54,122 bases of DNA. Source: Deltaproteobacteria bacterium (GTDB taxonomy: Bacteria; Myxococcota; Kuafuiibacteriia; Kuafuiibacteriales; Kuafuiibacteriaceae). Position numbers and translations under genes: made by a program. Of this stretch, positions 24,960 to 33,197 are shown in pieces. Location of the stretch: positions 147,190 through 201,311 of the forward strand of contig WYAZ01000135.1 in assembly GCA_011526105.1 (NCBI GenBank). The letters run 5' to 3'. The notes under the pieces are model-generated. The model was not told the DNA's origin, made no database searches, and was given only the letters and a program-made list of their open reading frames with translations. The number at the start of each line of letters is the position of its first letter. Position 1 is the first letter of the stretch.

Positions 24960-25832
24960 GTGCGCGGTCTCATCTGCACGGGAATGGGCCTGGCGCTCGT
25001 TCTCGCGGCCTGCGGAGACCTGGAGGTCGAGACGCCCGATGGGGGAACGGTGGAGCGTTTTGATGCTCAAGGTGCGCCGCCGCCGCCTCGCACGCCGGTG
25101 CTCGACGACGTTCCGCCGCGCATGCCGTACTCGGTGGTGACGCTCCGCGGACAGACCAATGGTCGTCGGGTGCTCGTAGAGGGGCTCGGGAACCCACGTT
25201 CGGTCCAGACGATCGCCGAGAGCTTCTGCGTCGATGTACCGGTGCCGATGCCCGGATCCTATGAACTCGAGGTCTACGCCCTTGGGGTCGATGGACAGCT
25301 CTCCGTGGGTGCGGCGCGAGTGCGGGTCGAGATCGATCCTGCCGCCCCGCCCATCCCCGGCGCCTCGACCTGCAGTGGTTCCGATCCCGCGGGTTGCGTA
25401 GGGGCGGAAGAGATCTGCGGCAACGGCCGCGACGACGACTGCAACAACCTCGCTGATGAACGGGATCCGGCTTGCGCCGCCTGCCCGGGCGACCTCCTCG
25501 ATGACCAGTCCAGCAGCCTCGAGGCTCCGGCGCTCAGCCCGGGACGATACGAGGACCTCGTGCTGTGCCCCGGAGACATCGACGTCTACGGGGTCCTCAT
25601 GCGTGCCGGTGAGACGCTCAGCGCGCGCATCTTCTTCTCGGATGCGGCGGGCAATCTAGAGATGCAGCTCCTCGCGCCTGACCGCCGGACGGTCCTGGAG
25701 CGCAGCTTCAGCGTGACCGACGACGAGAGCCTCACTCACACGTCGAGTGTGGCGGCGGAGTACAAGCTTGTTGTCTTCGCTGAGCCCGGAGTGACCAACG
25801 ACTACACGCTGTCGATCAGCGTGGCACCTTGA
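24960..25832 (+). CDS. Lipoprotein with MopE-like motif and PPC-like domain
   Basis: A 290-residue protein starting at GTG 24960 with GAAGG upstream. The signal is MGLALVLAAC. Residues ~30-125 form an Ig-like beta domain. A single EICGNGRDDDCNNLADE motif of the MopE type sits near residue 155, then a C-terminal PPC-like beta-sandwich (LCPGDIDVYGVLMRAGETLSARI, ...TNDYTLSISVAP). The stop overlaps the next start (TGATG at 25830-25834). Likely displayed at the outer membrane. Confidence 0.75.
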   Translation: MRGLICTGMGLALVLAACGDLEVETPDGGTVERFDAQGAPPPPRTPVLDDVPPRMPYSVVTLRGQTNGRRVLVEGLGNPRSVQTIAESFCVDVPVPMPGSYELEVYALGVDGQLSVGAARVRVEIDPAAPPIPGASTCSGSDPAGCVGAEEICGNGRDDDCNNLADERDPACAACPGDLLDDQSSSLEAPALSPGRYEDLVLCPGDIDVYGVLMRAGETLSARIFFSDAAGNLEMQLLAPDRRTVLERSFSVTDDESLTHTSSVAAEYKLVVFAEPGVTNDYTLSISVAP

Positions 25833-27793
25833 TGCGGCGGCCGTATTCAATGCTGTGCACGGGCACGATCATGCTCGTCTTGTCTGCCCAGTCCGTCCTG
25901 GCCGCCCCGAGTCCGGAGCGGCGGCGAGCAAAGAAGGTACGCCCGGCGCTCGCGGAAGCGGATGAAGACGCAGCACCGACGGTCTCTGCCAGCCCTCCGT
26001 TTCTTTGGCGTCAGGTCTTCGCTGCGCCGTCGATCGGCGATCGAGTCCGCACCTTTGCCATCGATCCCAGAGACGCTCGCCGCATCTTCGTGGGCACGGA
26101 GGAAGGACGACTCCTGCGCACCACCGACGCCGGAGTGACTTGGCTCGAGATCGCACCCCAGCCCTTTTTCGTGAAGGAGCGGAGTCAGACGCTCACGGGT
26201 CCCGGCCGTCCCGACCCTGGCGATCTCTCTGAAGGGAACTTCGGCTACTCCGTCACCCCGCCGGGCCAGGACGATCCCACTTATCTCGCCCCCCTGATGG
26301 TCTTCGACCCGTTTCCCAATCGCCCAGGCTTCTTCTATGCCGGTCTCTCCGCGGGCTCTTCGTTCACTCGGGAGCCACTCCTTGGAGACGTGACTCGTTC
26401 GAGATCCGAGGAGCTCGTCCCCATCCGAAGCATCGCGATCTGTCCGGGCGCCCGCTACGATGTCTTCGTCGCCACGCGGCTCGAGTTGCTTGGCTCCATG
26501 GATGGTGGGCTGAGCTTCGTGCGCCTGTTTGCCAACCCGGGTGGTCTCGGACTCGAACGTGTGGCCTGCGCGCTCTCGCGCCCTACTCACGTGGCGCTCA
26601 CGACCGAAGTCGGGCTCTTCATCTCGCGAAACGGTGGGCTCACCTTCGACCAGGATCTCACCGCCTGGCCGGGCCAGCCAGCGAGCTTGGCCCAGTTCGG
26701 GCCGATGGGTTCGGACGGGCGGATACTCCTGTACTCCACGTCGGACGACGACCTCTACGCCGGGGACCCCGATGCGCCCAAAGGTCTCGAGCATCTTTAC
26801 CCGGGCTCCGATCCCGAGACCGCGCCTTGGCTCCCGATCCGCGGCCTCTCGGTGGATGATGATGAGATCTGGCTCGCGACCGACGATGGTGTTCGGCGTT
26901 CGCGCGATGGCGGCCGAAGCTTCGAGACCGTGGCACGCACGCTGTTCTCCCGGCAGTCGGCGGAGCAGGTGGTGGTCGGCCGGAACGAGCGCGGCGGCCG
27001 CCGGGTGGCGGTGATGATCAATCATACCCCGCGGTCTCTCGACGGGGCCGCGGTCTCGGGCTTGCACGACAGCATCGTCTATTCCAGCGACGACGGCGGT
27101 CAGAACTGGCTTCCTTTCTTCTTCGGGCTCTCTCGGCGCAGCTTCCAGATCATGAGCTTTGTCCCCGCCGAAGGGGACAGACCCGCGAGCTGGTGGGTCG
27201 CGACCAGCGGCGAGATCTGGACCACCGCACCGTTCGTGACTCCGGTGGCGGCGACCCATCGCGCCGATGTGAAGTGGGCCCAAGAGGCGCTCGAGAGCAC
27301 ACCACCGCTTTACGGCATGATCGAACGCGCACTCGAAGTCACGCGCCTCGGCAACGCCGCGGTCGAGTCGCTCGCGGACCGACATCGCCTCATGGCGTGG
27401 GTGCCCAGACTCGACATGCTCCTCGAGTGGAGTGAGCCCAGCGTCGTGGGCTCGGAGCGCTCCGATTCACCCGTTGACCCCGAACTCTCCTACGCAGAGC
27501 AAGCGCAGACGCTTTCGCGCGGGACGACGTTCTACGTGCAGGCGAGGTGGAACTTCCAGGACTTTCAGAGCTTCGACGAGGAGGTGGAGTCCACGCGAAC
27601 CCAGCTCTACGAGCTCCGAAAACAAGTTGCTTATGCGGTTGAGGATGCCTGGCACGAGCGTGTCGTTCACCTCGAACTGATGGCTCGCGGACTCTCGGAC
27701 CCGCTCCAGGTCTTGAGTCTCAAGAGCCGAATTGAATCGTTGGATGTGCTCCTCGCGGTCTGGACCGGACAGGAGAGATGGGAAGAACGATGA
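25832..27793 (+). CDS. BNR/sortilin-like beta-propeller protein with C-terminal helical domain
   Basis: A 653-residue exported protein (signal ending SVLA). Residues ~50-470 carry Asp-box/BNR repeats as in YCF48 or sortilin-like propellers: GRLLRTTDAGVTWLEI, LLGSMDGGLSFVRL, GLFISRNGGLTFDQD, GVRRSRDGGRSFETV, IVYSSDDGGQNWLPF. The last ~150 residues are different: a strand (FYVQARWNFQDF) followed by long charged helices ending ...SRIESLDVLLAVWTG. That tail appears homologous to most of the next gene product. It overlaps that gene by four bases. Probably a periplasmic or surface assembly protein. Confidence 0.8.
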   Translation: MRRPYSMLCTGTIMLVLSAQSVLAAPSPERRRAKKVRPALAEADEDAAPTVSASPPFLWRQVFAAPSIGDRVRTFAIDPRDARRIFVGTEEGRLLRTTDAGVTWLEIAPQPFFVKERSQTLTGPGRPDPGDLSEGNFGYSVTPPGQDDPTYLAPLMVFDPFPNRPGFFYAGLSAGSSFTREPLLGDVTRSRSEELVPIRSIAICPGARYDVFVATRLELLGSMDGGLSFVRLFANPGGLGLERVACALSRPTHVALTTEVGLFISRNGGLTFDQDLTAWPGQPASLAQFGPMGSDGRILLYSTSDDDLYAGDPDAPKGLEHLYPGSDPETAPWLPIRGLSVDDDEIWLATDDGVRRSRDGGRSFETVARTLFSRQSAEQVVVGRNERGGRRVAVMINHTPRSLDGAAVSGLHDSIVYSSDDGGQNWLPFFFGLSRRSFQIMSFVPAEGDRPASWWVATSGEIWTTAPFVTPVAATHRADVKWAQEALESTPPLYGMIERALEVTRLGNAAVESLADRHRLMAWVPRLDMLLEWSEPSVVGSERSDSPVDPELSYAEQAQTLSRGTTFYVQARWNFQDFQSFDEEVESTRTQLYELRKQVAYAVEDAWHERVVHLELMARGLSDPLQVLSLKSRIESLDVLLAVWTGQERWEER

Positions 27794-28407
27794 AGAAGCT
27801 GATGATCAACCTGACCACGACGGCCTTCGTGCTGAGCGCGAGTGCGGCCGGCGCCGAGGAGCGAGTCACGCTCGAAGCCAAGGCCACGCTCGCCCACGAG
27901 CCGAAGGTGGCGAAGGTGGTGGAGCGCGCTCTCGAGTACTTCCGGGTCCATCCGGAAGCCCTCGACGGGCTGCGTACGAGAGCCAAGACACGGGCACTGT
28001 TACCCATGCTCGCGGCCGGCTATCGCTACGACGACAACGCTCTCGTCAACGCCAACGCCCGCGATGGAATCCTGCCCGTGAATCAGTTCCAAGGGACCAC
28101 GAACGAGACCGGGCGCGTGAACTCGATCTCGGTGGGGGCAGTCTGGGACTTTCGCGAGCTGGTCTTTAATCCGGCTGAAGTCCAGGTGTTTGGCCTGATC
28201 GGGGTTCAGCGTGACGTGATGCTCGAGGTCACGCGCACGTACTATCTGCGGAAGCAGCTCATCTTGCGCCGGGTCTACGAAGCTCCGACCGACGAGATGG
28301 CGCTCGCGGCGCTGGATATGCGCATCGACGAGTTCACCGCGATCCTCGACATGCTCACCGGCGGGTGGTTCACTCGGGAGAGTTCGGGAGCGAAAGCCGA
28401 AGACTGA
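27790..28407 (+). CDS. Exported protein homologous to the C-terminal domain of the upstream propeller protein
   Basis: A 205-residue protein with signal peptide (MKKLMINL...SASAAGA). After a helical N-terminal half, residues ~105-195 read VGAVWDFRELVF, then VQRDVMLEVTRTYYLRKQLILRRVYEA and MRIDEFTAILDMLTGG. This lines up by eye with ARWNFQDF...TQLYELRKQVAYAVEDAWHERVV...SRIESLDVLLAVWTG of the previous protein. The helical arms resemble outer-membrane efflux or TolC-type coiled regions, but it is too short for TolC. ATG 27790 overlaps the upstream stop. Confidence 0.7.
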   Translation: MKKLMINLTTTAFVLSASAAGAEERVTLEAKATLAHEPKVAKVVERALEYFRVHPEALDGLRTRAKTRALLPMLAAGYRYDDNALVNANARDGILPVNQFQGTTNETGRVNSISVGAVWDFRELVFNPAEVQVFGLIGVQRDVMLEVTRTYYLRKQLILRRVYEAPTDEMALAALDMRIDEFTAILDMLTGGWFTRESSGAKAED

Positions 28408-28408
28408 G

Positions 28409-28882
28409 ATGTACGTCGCGCTCTATCAGCCGGAGATACCGCCGAACACCGGCAACATCGGTCGTTTGTGCGTCGGCATGGGCGCGGCGCTGCAGATCAT
28501 TGGGCCCTGCGCCTTCGACTTCTCGGATCACGCACTCCGTCGGGCGGGGCTCGACTACTGGCCCAACCTGGTATGGAAGCTCCATCCGGACCCCGACCAT
28601 TTTCTCGAGTGGCTCGGCGACCGTCAGCCGTGGCTTCTGACCAAGGGCGGCCTTTGGCGGTTCGATGAGCCCGAGTATGGGCCGGAGGATGTCTTGATCA
28701 TGGGCAATGAGCTCCGCGGTCTGCCCGAGCCTTGGCTTGCTCGCTGGAGCGAGCGCACGGTCCGCATTCCGATCAACGGGCCCATTCGATCGTATAACCT
28801 GGCCAACGCGACGGCGGTCGTCCTCGCGCATGCCAAGCTCAAGACCGGCGGCTTTGGAGCGGCAGGAGGGGAGGGCGGATGA
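28409..28882 (+). CDS. trmL: tRNA (cytidine(34)-2'-O)-methyltransferase
   Basis: A 157-residue SPOUT methyltransferase that 2'-O-methylates the wobble C or U of tRNA-Leu using SAM. The family motifs are complete: LYQPEIPPNTGNIGR at residues 5-19, then LIMGNELRGLP, and the knot segment RIPINGPIRSYNLANATAVV near residues 120-140. Length matches E. coli TrmL. It starts two bases after the preceding gene, and its stop overlaps the next start (ATGA), so it may be transcribed with both. Confidence 0.96.
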   Translation: MYVALYQPEIPPNTGNIGRLCVGMGAALQIIGPCAFDFSDHALRRAGLDYWPNLVWKLHPDPDHFLEWLGDRQPWLLTKGGLWRFDEPEYGPEDVLIMGNELRGLPEPWLARWSERTVRIPINGPIRSYNLANATAVVLAHAKLKTGGFGAAGGEGG

Positions 28883-29904
28883 AGGCGGTCGTGATTCCGA
28901 AGTATGGGCGGTCCACCGTGCTCGAGGTTCGAGAGTTCCCCGACCCCACCCCCGGCCCGAGCGAGGTCCGCATCCAGGTCAAGGCCGCCGGTCTCAACTT
29001 CGCCGAGATCACGGCGCGGCAGGGGCTCTATCCAGACGCACCCAAACCGCCCTGCGTGGTCGGCTACGAGGTCGCGGGGGTCGTCGACCTCGTGGGGTCC
29101 GAGGTCAACGGTCTCTCCGAGGGCGACCGCGTCGTTGGCTTCACGCGTTTTGGAGGCCATGCGAGCCTCGCGGTCTTGGACCAAAGCCTGGCGCTTCGGA
29201 TGCCCGAGGGCATGAGCTTTGAGCAAGGCGCCGCGATTCCCGTGAACTATCTCACCGCGCATCATGTCCTGTTCCACATTGGCCACACGCACCCCGGCAG
29301 TCGAATCCTCCTGCACATGGCGGCTGGCGGCGTGGGCACTGCGGTTCTGCAGCTCCTTCAGACCGTGCCCGAGGTTCAGGTGTTTGGGACCGCCTCGGCC
29401 TCGAAGCACGACTACCTCCGCAACCTGGGTTGCGCACACCCCATCGACTATCGAAGCCAGGACTACGTAGAGGTCATTCGGGAGGTTCTTGGGGTTCGAG
29501 CCGGCCTCGACCTCGTGCTCGATCCTCTGGGGGGCCCACACTGGAAAAAGGGGTGGAGTTTGCTCGCGCCCACTGGACGCCTAGTCGCCTATGGTCTGGC
29601 GAGCGCGGTCGAGGGGCCCAAGCGCAGCCTGCTTCGAGTGGCGAGGGCCTTTCACGCCGCGCTGCTCGTGACGCCGTTCTCCTTGATGAACGACAACCGA
29701 TCGCTGCAGGGCGTCAACTTCGGGCATCTGTGGACCGAGACCGAGCGTCTCCGCCCTCAGTTCCTTCGCGTGATGTCGCTCTTCGAAGAAGGCATCGTGA
29801 GGCCCCAGATCCACCGGGTGTTCGACTTCGAGGATGCCGCCGCCGCGCATCGCGAGCTCGAAGAGGGACGGAACCGCGGAAAGGTTCTGTTGCGGCCCGG
29901 GTAA
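28879..29904 (+). CDS. Medium-chain NAD(P)H:quinone oxidoreductase-like protein (VAT-1-like)
   Basis: A 341-residue zinc-independent MDR-family enzyme. The N-terminal GroES-like domain contains VKAAGLNFAEITARQGLYP and GYEVAGVVDLVG. The Rossmann dinucleotide site is LLHMAAGGVGTAVLQLLQ near residues 145-162. The C-terminus has the family ending FEDAAAAHRELEEGRNRGKVLL. It lacks the Cys ligands of zinc alcohol dehydrogenases. The substrate is probably a quinone or enal; it cannot be fixed from sequence. Confidence 0.9.
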   Translation: MKAVVIPKYGRSTVLEVREFPDPTPGPSEVRIQVKAAGLNFAEITARQGLYPDAPKPPCVVGYEVAGVVDLVGSEVNGLSEGDRVVGFTRFGGHASLAVLDQSLALRMPEGMSFEQGAAIPVNYLTAHHVLFHIGHTHPGSRILLHMAAGGVGTAVLQLLQTVPEVQVFGTASASKHDYLRNLGCAHPIDYRSQDYVEVIREVLGVRAGLDLVLDPLGGPHWKKGWSLLAPTGRLVAYGLASAVEGPKRSLLRVARAFHAALLVTPFSLMNDNRSLQGVNFGHLWTETERLRPQFLRVMSLFEEGIVRPQIHRVFDFEDAAAAHRELEEGRNRGKVLLRPG

Positions 29905-30138
29905 TCGAGATCGGTCATCGCGTGGGCAACCTTGTGCGGCGCCGCGCCGATACTCGAGTGGATGATCGCACGGAACTGGCGGCACCAGGTCCTCACTCAC
30001 GATCAGAAGCTCCTGTACCGGCGGCAGCCTCCGGCTCGGATTCTTCAAGCGGCGCGGGAGCCGGTAGTGCCTCTGGGGCTCGTACCGGCTCCGAGGTCTC
30101 ACCGCCCGGGCGGCCTCGAGCTCCCGAGGAATCAGTAC

Positions 30139-31272
30139 GTGCGAGCGCTCGTGCTGGGCCTCGGGGCCGTTCCGGCCGCGCTCATTGGACTCCTTCACGC
30201 CGATGCTGCCCTGGCGACCAGCCACACGACCAGCCCGTCGGAAGGCAACATCATCGGCGCGGCGACCTTCTCTGCCCACGGTCAACCGGTCTTGCAGCTT
30301 GGAGATCGTGGTGAGGCCGTCTCCCGTCTGCAACAACGACTCATTCAGCTCGGACTGCCTGCAGGTCTGAGCCCGGGGGTCTTTGATGCGAGCTTGAAGG
30401 CGAGCGTCGAGGTGTACCAGACGCACCGGGGCCTCGAGGCGGATGGAGTCGTCGGACGAGACACATGGACGGCGCTCGCCGGACTGAATGTTCGAGCTTC
30501 GTCCCCGGCCGCGGCGGGAAATACTTCGGTCTCTCGCACCGCCGGGCGCACGAACTCCGGCGGGGCGATGGTACCCGCTGCGACCTGGTCCCCTTCGTCT
30601 CAGCCCGTCATTCAACTCGGCGCAAGCGGACCTGCGGTCCGTCATCTTCAGGAGCGCCTGACGACCCTGGGCTATGACGCGGGCGCGGCGGACGGAAGCT
30701 TTGGAGGAAGGACCCGTGCCGCCATGGTCGAGTACCAAGTGGATCAGACGCTGCCGATCTCGCCGCGTGTGACGGCGACGATGTGGCAGCGACTCGCGCA
30801 GGCCCAACCGGTTCGCGCTTCGGGGCCCACACACACGCCGGGCGGGACGCCGATCCTCGATGCGTACGTCCCGCGCTCGGCGGAGGCGCGTGCCCTATTC
30901 CGAGAGGCCGCCATCGCCGCCGGTCTGCCGGCCGCCTGGGCCGACTCGACCGGGCTTCATCGGCTGCTTGCAGCCGAGTCGCAGGGCCGAGTGGGGGTGC
31001 CGAACTACACCTACGGCCGAATGCGCTCTGACGAGAGTCGTCACCGAGAGGTTCATGCCGAGCTTCAGCTCGGGGTGCGGAGCACGCGCTCGACCGCGAC
31101 CGGGCTCGGGCAGCTCTTGCTCGCGAACGTGGACGCGCACTATCCCAGCGGACGAAAGGGCATCGGCGAGCCCCTCGAGGAAGCGATCGGGATGCTCCGC
31201 TACATCAAGGAGCGCTACGGGACGCCCGACGCCGCCTGGGCGCGCTACAACCGCAACCACGAGGGATACTAG
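30139..31272 (+). CDS. Peptidoglycan-binding protein with lytic-transglycosylase-like domain
   Basis: GTG 30139 has GAGGA eight bases upstream and gives a clean signal (MRALVLGLGAVPAALIGLL...ALA), 377 residues. The frame stays open upstream to a TTG at 29932, so a longer form is possible. Two PG_binding_1 domains follow (QLGDRGEAVSRLQQRLIQLG and QLGASGPAVRHLQERLTTLG, near residues 50-115 and 155-220). The C-terminal ~150 residues look like an SLT fold: catalytic Glu in LLAAESQGRVG, then STATGLGQLLLANVDAHYP and YGTPDAAWARYN. Probable role: peptidoglycan cleavage in the periplasm or outside the cell. Confidence 0.8.
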   Translation: MRALVLGLGAVPAALIGLLHADAALATSHTTSPSEGNIIGAATFSAHGQPVLQLGDRGEAVSRLQQRLIQLGLPAGLSPGVFDASLKASVEVYQTHRGLEADGVVGRDTWTALAGLNVRASSPAAAGNTSVSRTAGRTNSGGAMVPAATWSPSSQPVIQLGASGPAVRHLQERLTTLGYDAGAADGSFGGRTRAAMVEYQVDQTLPISPRVTATMWQRLAQAQPVRASGPTHTPGGTPILDAYVPRSAEARALFREAAIAAGLPAAWADSTGLHRLLAAESQGRVGVPNYTYGRMRSDESRHREVHAELQLGVRSTRSTATGLGQLLLANVDAHYPSGRKGIGEPLEEAIGMLRYIKERYGTPDAAWARYNRNHEGY

Positions 31273-31349
31273 GCGCTCTACAGGTCTTTTCCCTCCGACG
31301 ATCGACGTTCGACGGCACTCCGATGCTGGTCCTGCCGATACCGCTTTAA

Positions 31350-33179
31350 ATGGTAGCTCCAGGCCCGGTTTCATCTCGCAACTCGGCCGCCGTGTCGGGT
31401 GTCACTCTGCCCCACCCGGCCCTGGGGCCCGCTGTGTCCCGCCTCCCCCGGGACAACCGGGAGCTCGAAGACCTCCTGCGGAGCAGCTTGAGCGAGCCCG
31501 AGCGGGCTGTGCTCTCGCGCTTCCGGCTGACCCCCATGAGTCGGGGAATATTGCTCGGCCTTGGCTCCATCCCCGCGGTCCTCACAGGGGTTGTCGCCCC
31601 AGCGCCGGCCCATGCGGCCATCACCGACTCGACTCTGGCGGTGACTGACGCGTCCATCCCGACGGAGCTCACCGGCACCGTGGGACGTCAGACCTTCGTC
31701 GAGCGACACTCGGCGCGCCACATCGACCTGGGCTTGCTCTCGAGAAACCCGGAGGCCCTGCGTTCTCTGTCGAGCTCCGGCGTCTCGCTGTCCGATCTGA
31801 TCAGCGCCGATGCAGACGGCAACGGTCGGCTCGGTCCCAATGAGGCCTTCAGTGTGGCGGACCGCCGCGATCGAAATGGCAGTGGCAGTTCGCTCCTCTC
31901 TTCGAGCGCGGACGGGCGGGCAACACCCGCCGGTCTCGCGCTCGTGGCGCTGGACAAGCTGCTCGCGCGAGATGATCTCCAGCCCCCGCCGAACTCGGAC
32001 GTGAGCTTCAACGATCGCATCCTCTTCGTGGGAATGAACAACCCCACGCTTACGAGCGCGGGCGCGGCGCACGAGATCAAGGAGCTCCGGAAGACCGGCG
32101 CGGACCTGGTCACGGTCACCGACTCCAAGGCGGGCCAGGACAAGATCCGCGTGGGTGCCACGACCTACGACCTCACCACGGCCGAGGGGCGCGCCGGCTT
32201 CGTGGCGACTCTGCAGCTTCCGTCCGAGAAGGCGGCGAAGGTCGCGGCTGCGCTCGAAGGCGCCAACAGGGACTCACGCGACGAACTCGCGGCCATCGCG
32301 CAGATCTGGGCCAAGGCCGAGCGCGGCGAGTCCGCCCCGTCGCGACTCGTGATCTCCGGACATCACGTGGGTTCTGGGGTGTACGGAGACGGCAACGGCC
32401 GCATCTCCTGGCCTTCGCTCGAGGCGCTGTCCAAGGCGCTCCCGCGTGGGGCGGCCCACGTTGAGGATCTGCACATCGCAGCCTGTTACTCCGGCGGCGA
32501 GGCCAAAGAGACCACCTACCGCGGCATGTTCCCCAACCTCAAGACTGTCTGGGCCTACAACGGCTCCGCTCCCGGAGCGGGCAGCGGTGCGACGGTCCAC
32601 GAGGCCGCTTGGGAGCGCGGAACACGAGGTCGAGCGAGCGATGTCAGCAGCACCGCCGAGGCGCTCAAGAACCGAAATGTTCGCAAGGCCGAGGTGATCT
32701 ACACCGGCAGCGCCGCCGCCTCCATCAACCTGGCATCGCTTCGCAGTGAAGTGGAGGCGGGTGAGGCCATCTACAACGCTCACTTCGACGGCAGCAGCGT
32801 GAGCGCGAGCTCGCAGACCGGGCCGCTGCGCGAGTACTACAACCGGGTGCAGAGCCTGCTCTCGTCCCCGTCGCTGTCGTACTCGGAGCGCAGCACGCTC
32901 GAGGGCCGACGCGACGTCACGATCCGTATTCTCTACTACTCGTCGCACATTGCTCCGCGCTTTGCGCAAGAGCATGGAGCATCTCTTCAGGCCGCGTTTC
33001 AATCTGCGGGCCTCACCGCACCGAACTTCGCCACGGCGTCGCGGGTTCAGGTTCGAACCGCGCTCGAGGCGCTCAGGAACTCGAGCGGAGCGTCCTCGCC
33101 GGAGGTGGCCAGCGCGATCAGCCTACTCGATGGCTTCTACAACCTGCGGGCGGACACGGTGCCCGAAGGCTGGATCTGA
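31350..33179 (+). CDS. EF-hand and caspase/gingipain-like (clan CD) exported protein
   Basis: A 609-residue protein with a hydrophobic signal segment near residues 66-90 (ILLGLGSIPAVLTG...APAHA), similar to the signal of the previous gene; ATG 31536 is an alternative start just before it. Residues ~151-165 (SADADGNGRLGPNE) form an EF-hand loop. A core domain begins at ILFVGMNNP. It contains VISGHHVGSG (H338/H339) and DLHIAACYSGG (C379), which match the His and Cys strands of clan CD peptidases. The remaining ~200 residues are helical. Activity is plausible because both catalytic motifs are intact, but substrate and family rank are unknown. Confidence 0.65.
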   Translation: MVAPGPVSSRNSAAVSGVTLPHPALGPAVSRLPRDNRELEDLLRSSLSEPERAVLSRFRLTPMSRGILLGLGSIPAVLTGVVAPAPAHAAITDSTLAVTDASIPTELTGTVGRQTFVERHSARHIDLGLLSRNPEALRSLSSSGVSLSDLISADADGNGRLGPNEAFSVADRRDRNGSGSSLLSSSADGRATPAGLALVALDKLLARDDLQPPPNSDVSFNDRILFVGMNNPTLTSAGAAHEIKELRKTGADLVTVTDSKAGQDKIRVGATTYDLTTAEGRAGFVATLQLPSEKAAKVAAALEGANRDSRDELAAIAQIWAKAERGESAPSRLVISGHHVGSGVYGDGNGRISWPSLEALSKALPRGAAHVEDLHIAACYSGGEAKETTYRGMFPNLKTVWAYNGSAPGAGSGATVHEAAWERGTRGRASDVSSTAEALKNRNVRKAEVIYTGSAAASINLASLRSEVEAGEAIYNAHFDGSSVSASSQTGPLREYYNRVQSLLSSPSLSYSERSTLEGRRDVTIRILYYSSHIAPRFAQEHGASLQAAFQSAGLTAPNFATASRVQVRTALEALRNSSGASSPEVASAISLLDGFYNLRADTVPEGWI

Positions 33180-33197
33180 GCCGAGATCGCGTTCAAA

